DNA of 64,000 nt from assembly GCF_918797505.1 (NCBI RefSeq), contig NC_092801.1, positions 36,696,517 to 36,760,516 on the forward strand, in the 5' to 3' direction. A model generated the notes under the pieces. The model had not been told where the DNA came from. It ran no database searches and worked only from the letters and a program-made list of their open reading frames with translations. The stretch is from Bemisia tabaci. Its lineage: Eukaryota; Arthropoda; Insecta; Hemiptera; Aleyrodidae. Shown here one piece after another: positions 62,337 through 64,000 of the stretch (its first letter is position 1; each line of letters starts with the position of its first letter). A program made the translations under genes and the position numbers.

Positions 62337-64000
62337 CACAGTGCGGCACTCCGTGGACAAAAATCGAAAAAGTCGTCAAAATTTTTTTTTTGAAAATGCA
62401 CAATTTTTCTTGATATTCATGGTGAGGAACGTTTTTCTGACAAGGAATGATAGTTTATTTGCGATTTTCATTCGTAGATCACCATGGATAAGCCGGTAAA
62501 GTTGAAGGAAAAATCTCGGGAATGAATTTCCCCATTGAAAACATATGGGAAAAGACTAAAAACTTAAAAAGACTTTTCTCGAGAAATACTCAAAATACTC
62601 CTGGACGTTAACATTTTCTTATTCCTTATGTATCCTACTTTGATCGTGCCAAAGGGTTTTCCTATGTTGCTGCTTATAATTTTTTTATAAGAAGTTAAAG
62701 TTTGGGTATTTGACGGTGTTTTTACATTGCTAACATATAGGGCTGATTCGAGGTTGCCAACTTTAGATGGACTTTTCTCGAGAAATACTCAAAATACTCC
62801 TGGACGTTAACATTTTCTTATTCCTTAGGTATCATACTTTGATTGTGCCGAAGGATTTTCCTATGTTGCTGCTTATAATTTTTTTATAAGAACTTTAAAT
62901 TTGAGTAATTAGTGCATACGGGGATTTTACATGGGTAGCATAGGGCTTGTTCGAGGTTGCCAACTTCAAATGGACTTTTCTCGAGAAATACTCAAAATAC
63001 TCCTGGACGTTAACATTTTCTTATTCCTTAGGTATCATACTTTGATCGTGCCAAAGGATTTTCCTATGTTGCTGCTAATAATTTTTTTATAAGAACTTTA
63101 AATTTGAGTAATAAGTGCATACGTGGATTTTACATGGGTAGCATAGGGCTTATTCGAGGTTGCCAACTTCAAATGGACTTTTCTCGAGAAATACGCAAAA
63201 TATCCTGAGATATTAGCATTTTCTTATTCCTTATATGTCCTAGAATGACTGTGCCAAAGGATTTTCCTATGTTGCTGCTACTTTCTTTGTTATTTGAAGT
63301 TAAGTGTTATGTTTTCAACCTAAAATGCATCAATTTTTGAAGGCGGCAACATAGTATGGGTTTTCCCATGCGGGAATTCCCAAATCCCGCTGAACAGCGT
63401 TCATGGTAAACAAAACAAAACAAATCTTGTGTCTTGTGTCTCGCTTATCACTAGATACAATCGTATTTAGCTCAAATCATGTGCATGTGCCGAAGTAAAT
63501 TCTCTCAGATTTAGCGAGAAAATTGTGATCTATTTCGTTCAGTTAACCGGAGGTGAAACATAGAATAGCTATCACTAGAAATGTGAGTCTTCGGTGCTAA
63601 TAAGTACTTGGAGATTTGTGGATTTCGTTGTCCATTCTTAACCATGGTAACAAATATTTACACCTTCTTATTTCAAATGTATTAAGCTTTCAGCCGAAGT
63701 GCGGATTTCTACCTTTACCCGGCAGAATGTATGATTTTCAATGTTCTCACTCTCAGTGAATTGAATGACCTGATATCTCAGGCCCCAAACGTTTTCTTCC
63801 CATAATTGAATGAAGTAAGGTTTCTCTATTGTTCAGGTAAAGTCTGCCTTTACAATTTACCTCCCTTCAGCAAGTGAAATTTCTTGATTAGTGAGTATTG
63901 ACTGTTACGCTGAGTTCAGATAGTGCGGTACGTCAACAGCATAACCTCTAATTCTCATGAAAGCAAGATCCATTGCTCAATTCAATAGTAGCTGTATAAT
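62337..64000. mobile_element. Second Transib-like copy, inverted, truncated by the window end
   Basis: It starts CACAGTG with flank CGCCG (62332-62336). The sequence is the reverse complement of 42830 down to about 41167 with only scattered differences (for example one base and one indel near 62550), including the 203-bp minisatellite. Its other end and second target duplication should lie about 2 kb beyond the window. Confidence 0.88.

Noticed and set aside
1..64000. rRNA genes, CRISPR arrays, operons, LTR retroelements or viral genes
   Set aside because: I looked for direct terminal repeats with TG...CA ends, reverse transcriptase motifs and spaced direct repeats and saw none that could be supported.

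Overview
The window is nuclear DNA of an animal. It is AT-rich, the genes are split by canonical GT-AG introns, and it is crowded with transposon remnants. The three recognisable genes and the style of the repeats suggest an arthropod, most likely an insect and possibly a hemipteran such as a whitefly. The species guess is inference from gene content and repeat texture, not proof.

Genes. (1) Positions 1154-10331, plus strand: Blimp-1 / PRDM1, a PR-SET plus C2H2 zinc-finger transcriptional repressor. Nine coding exons join in frame to the stop, and a tenth candidate is a 39-bp cassette at 3435-3473. The 5' end of the gene lies before the window. A long AT-rich 3' UTR-like stretch follows, to about 13.2 kb. 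(2) Positions 17500-15252, minus strand: a complete two-exon HIG1-domain gene of 122 residues (HIGD2A type, a mitochondrial inner-membrane cytochrome oxidase assembly factor), convergent with Blimp-1. (3) Positions 59501-34561, minus strand: the C-terminal 493 residues of a prominin-family pentaspan membrane protein in nine phase-compatible exons. Its N-terminal exons must lie beyond 64000.

The rest is mobile DNA. The 17.5-34.5 kb intergenic region and the very long prominin introns hold many foldback elements and MITEs, often nested: a family flanked by YR dinucleotide duplications, hAT-like families with 8-bp duplications, a short pogo/Tigger derivative with a transposase tail, a mariner-like foldback, an ISL2EU/Harbinger-like element with AT duplications, and a Helitron remnant that keeps the N-terminal part of its replicase/helicase ORF and its 3' hairpin-CTAG end.

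The most striking object is a 3.7-kb element at 39135-42830, flanked by the 5-bp duplication CACTG. Its ends read heptamer CACAGTG, spacer, nonamer ACAAAAATC, with spacers of exactly 23 bp (left) and 13 bp (right). This is the layout of V(D)J recombination signals and of Transib transposons. A second, almost identical copy in inverted orientation starts at 62337 and runs off the window. A second notable pattern is a set of GC-rich mini-hairpins, all with the core GC-GNA-GC, at 33813-33891 and at the Helitron 3' end.

No rRNA, CRISPR, operon or prokaryotic feature is present. One tRNA-like sequence, probably a SINE head, lies at about 33549-33622.
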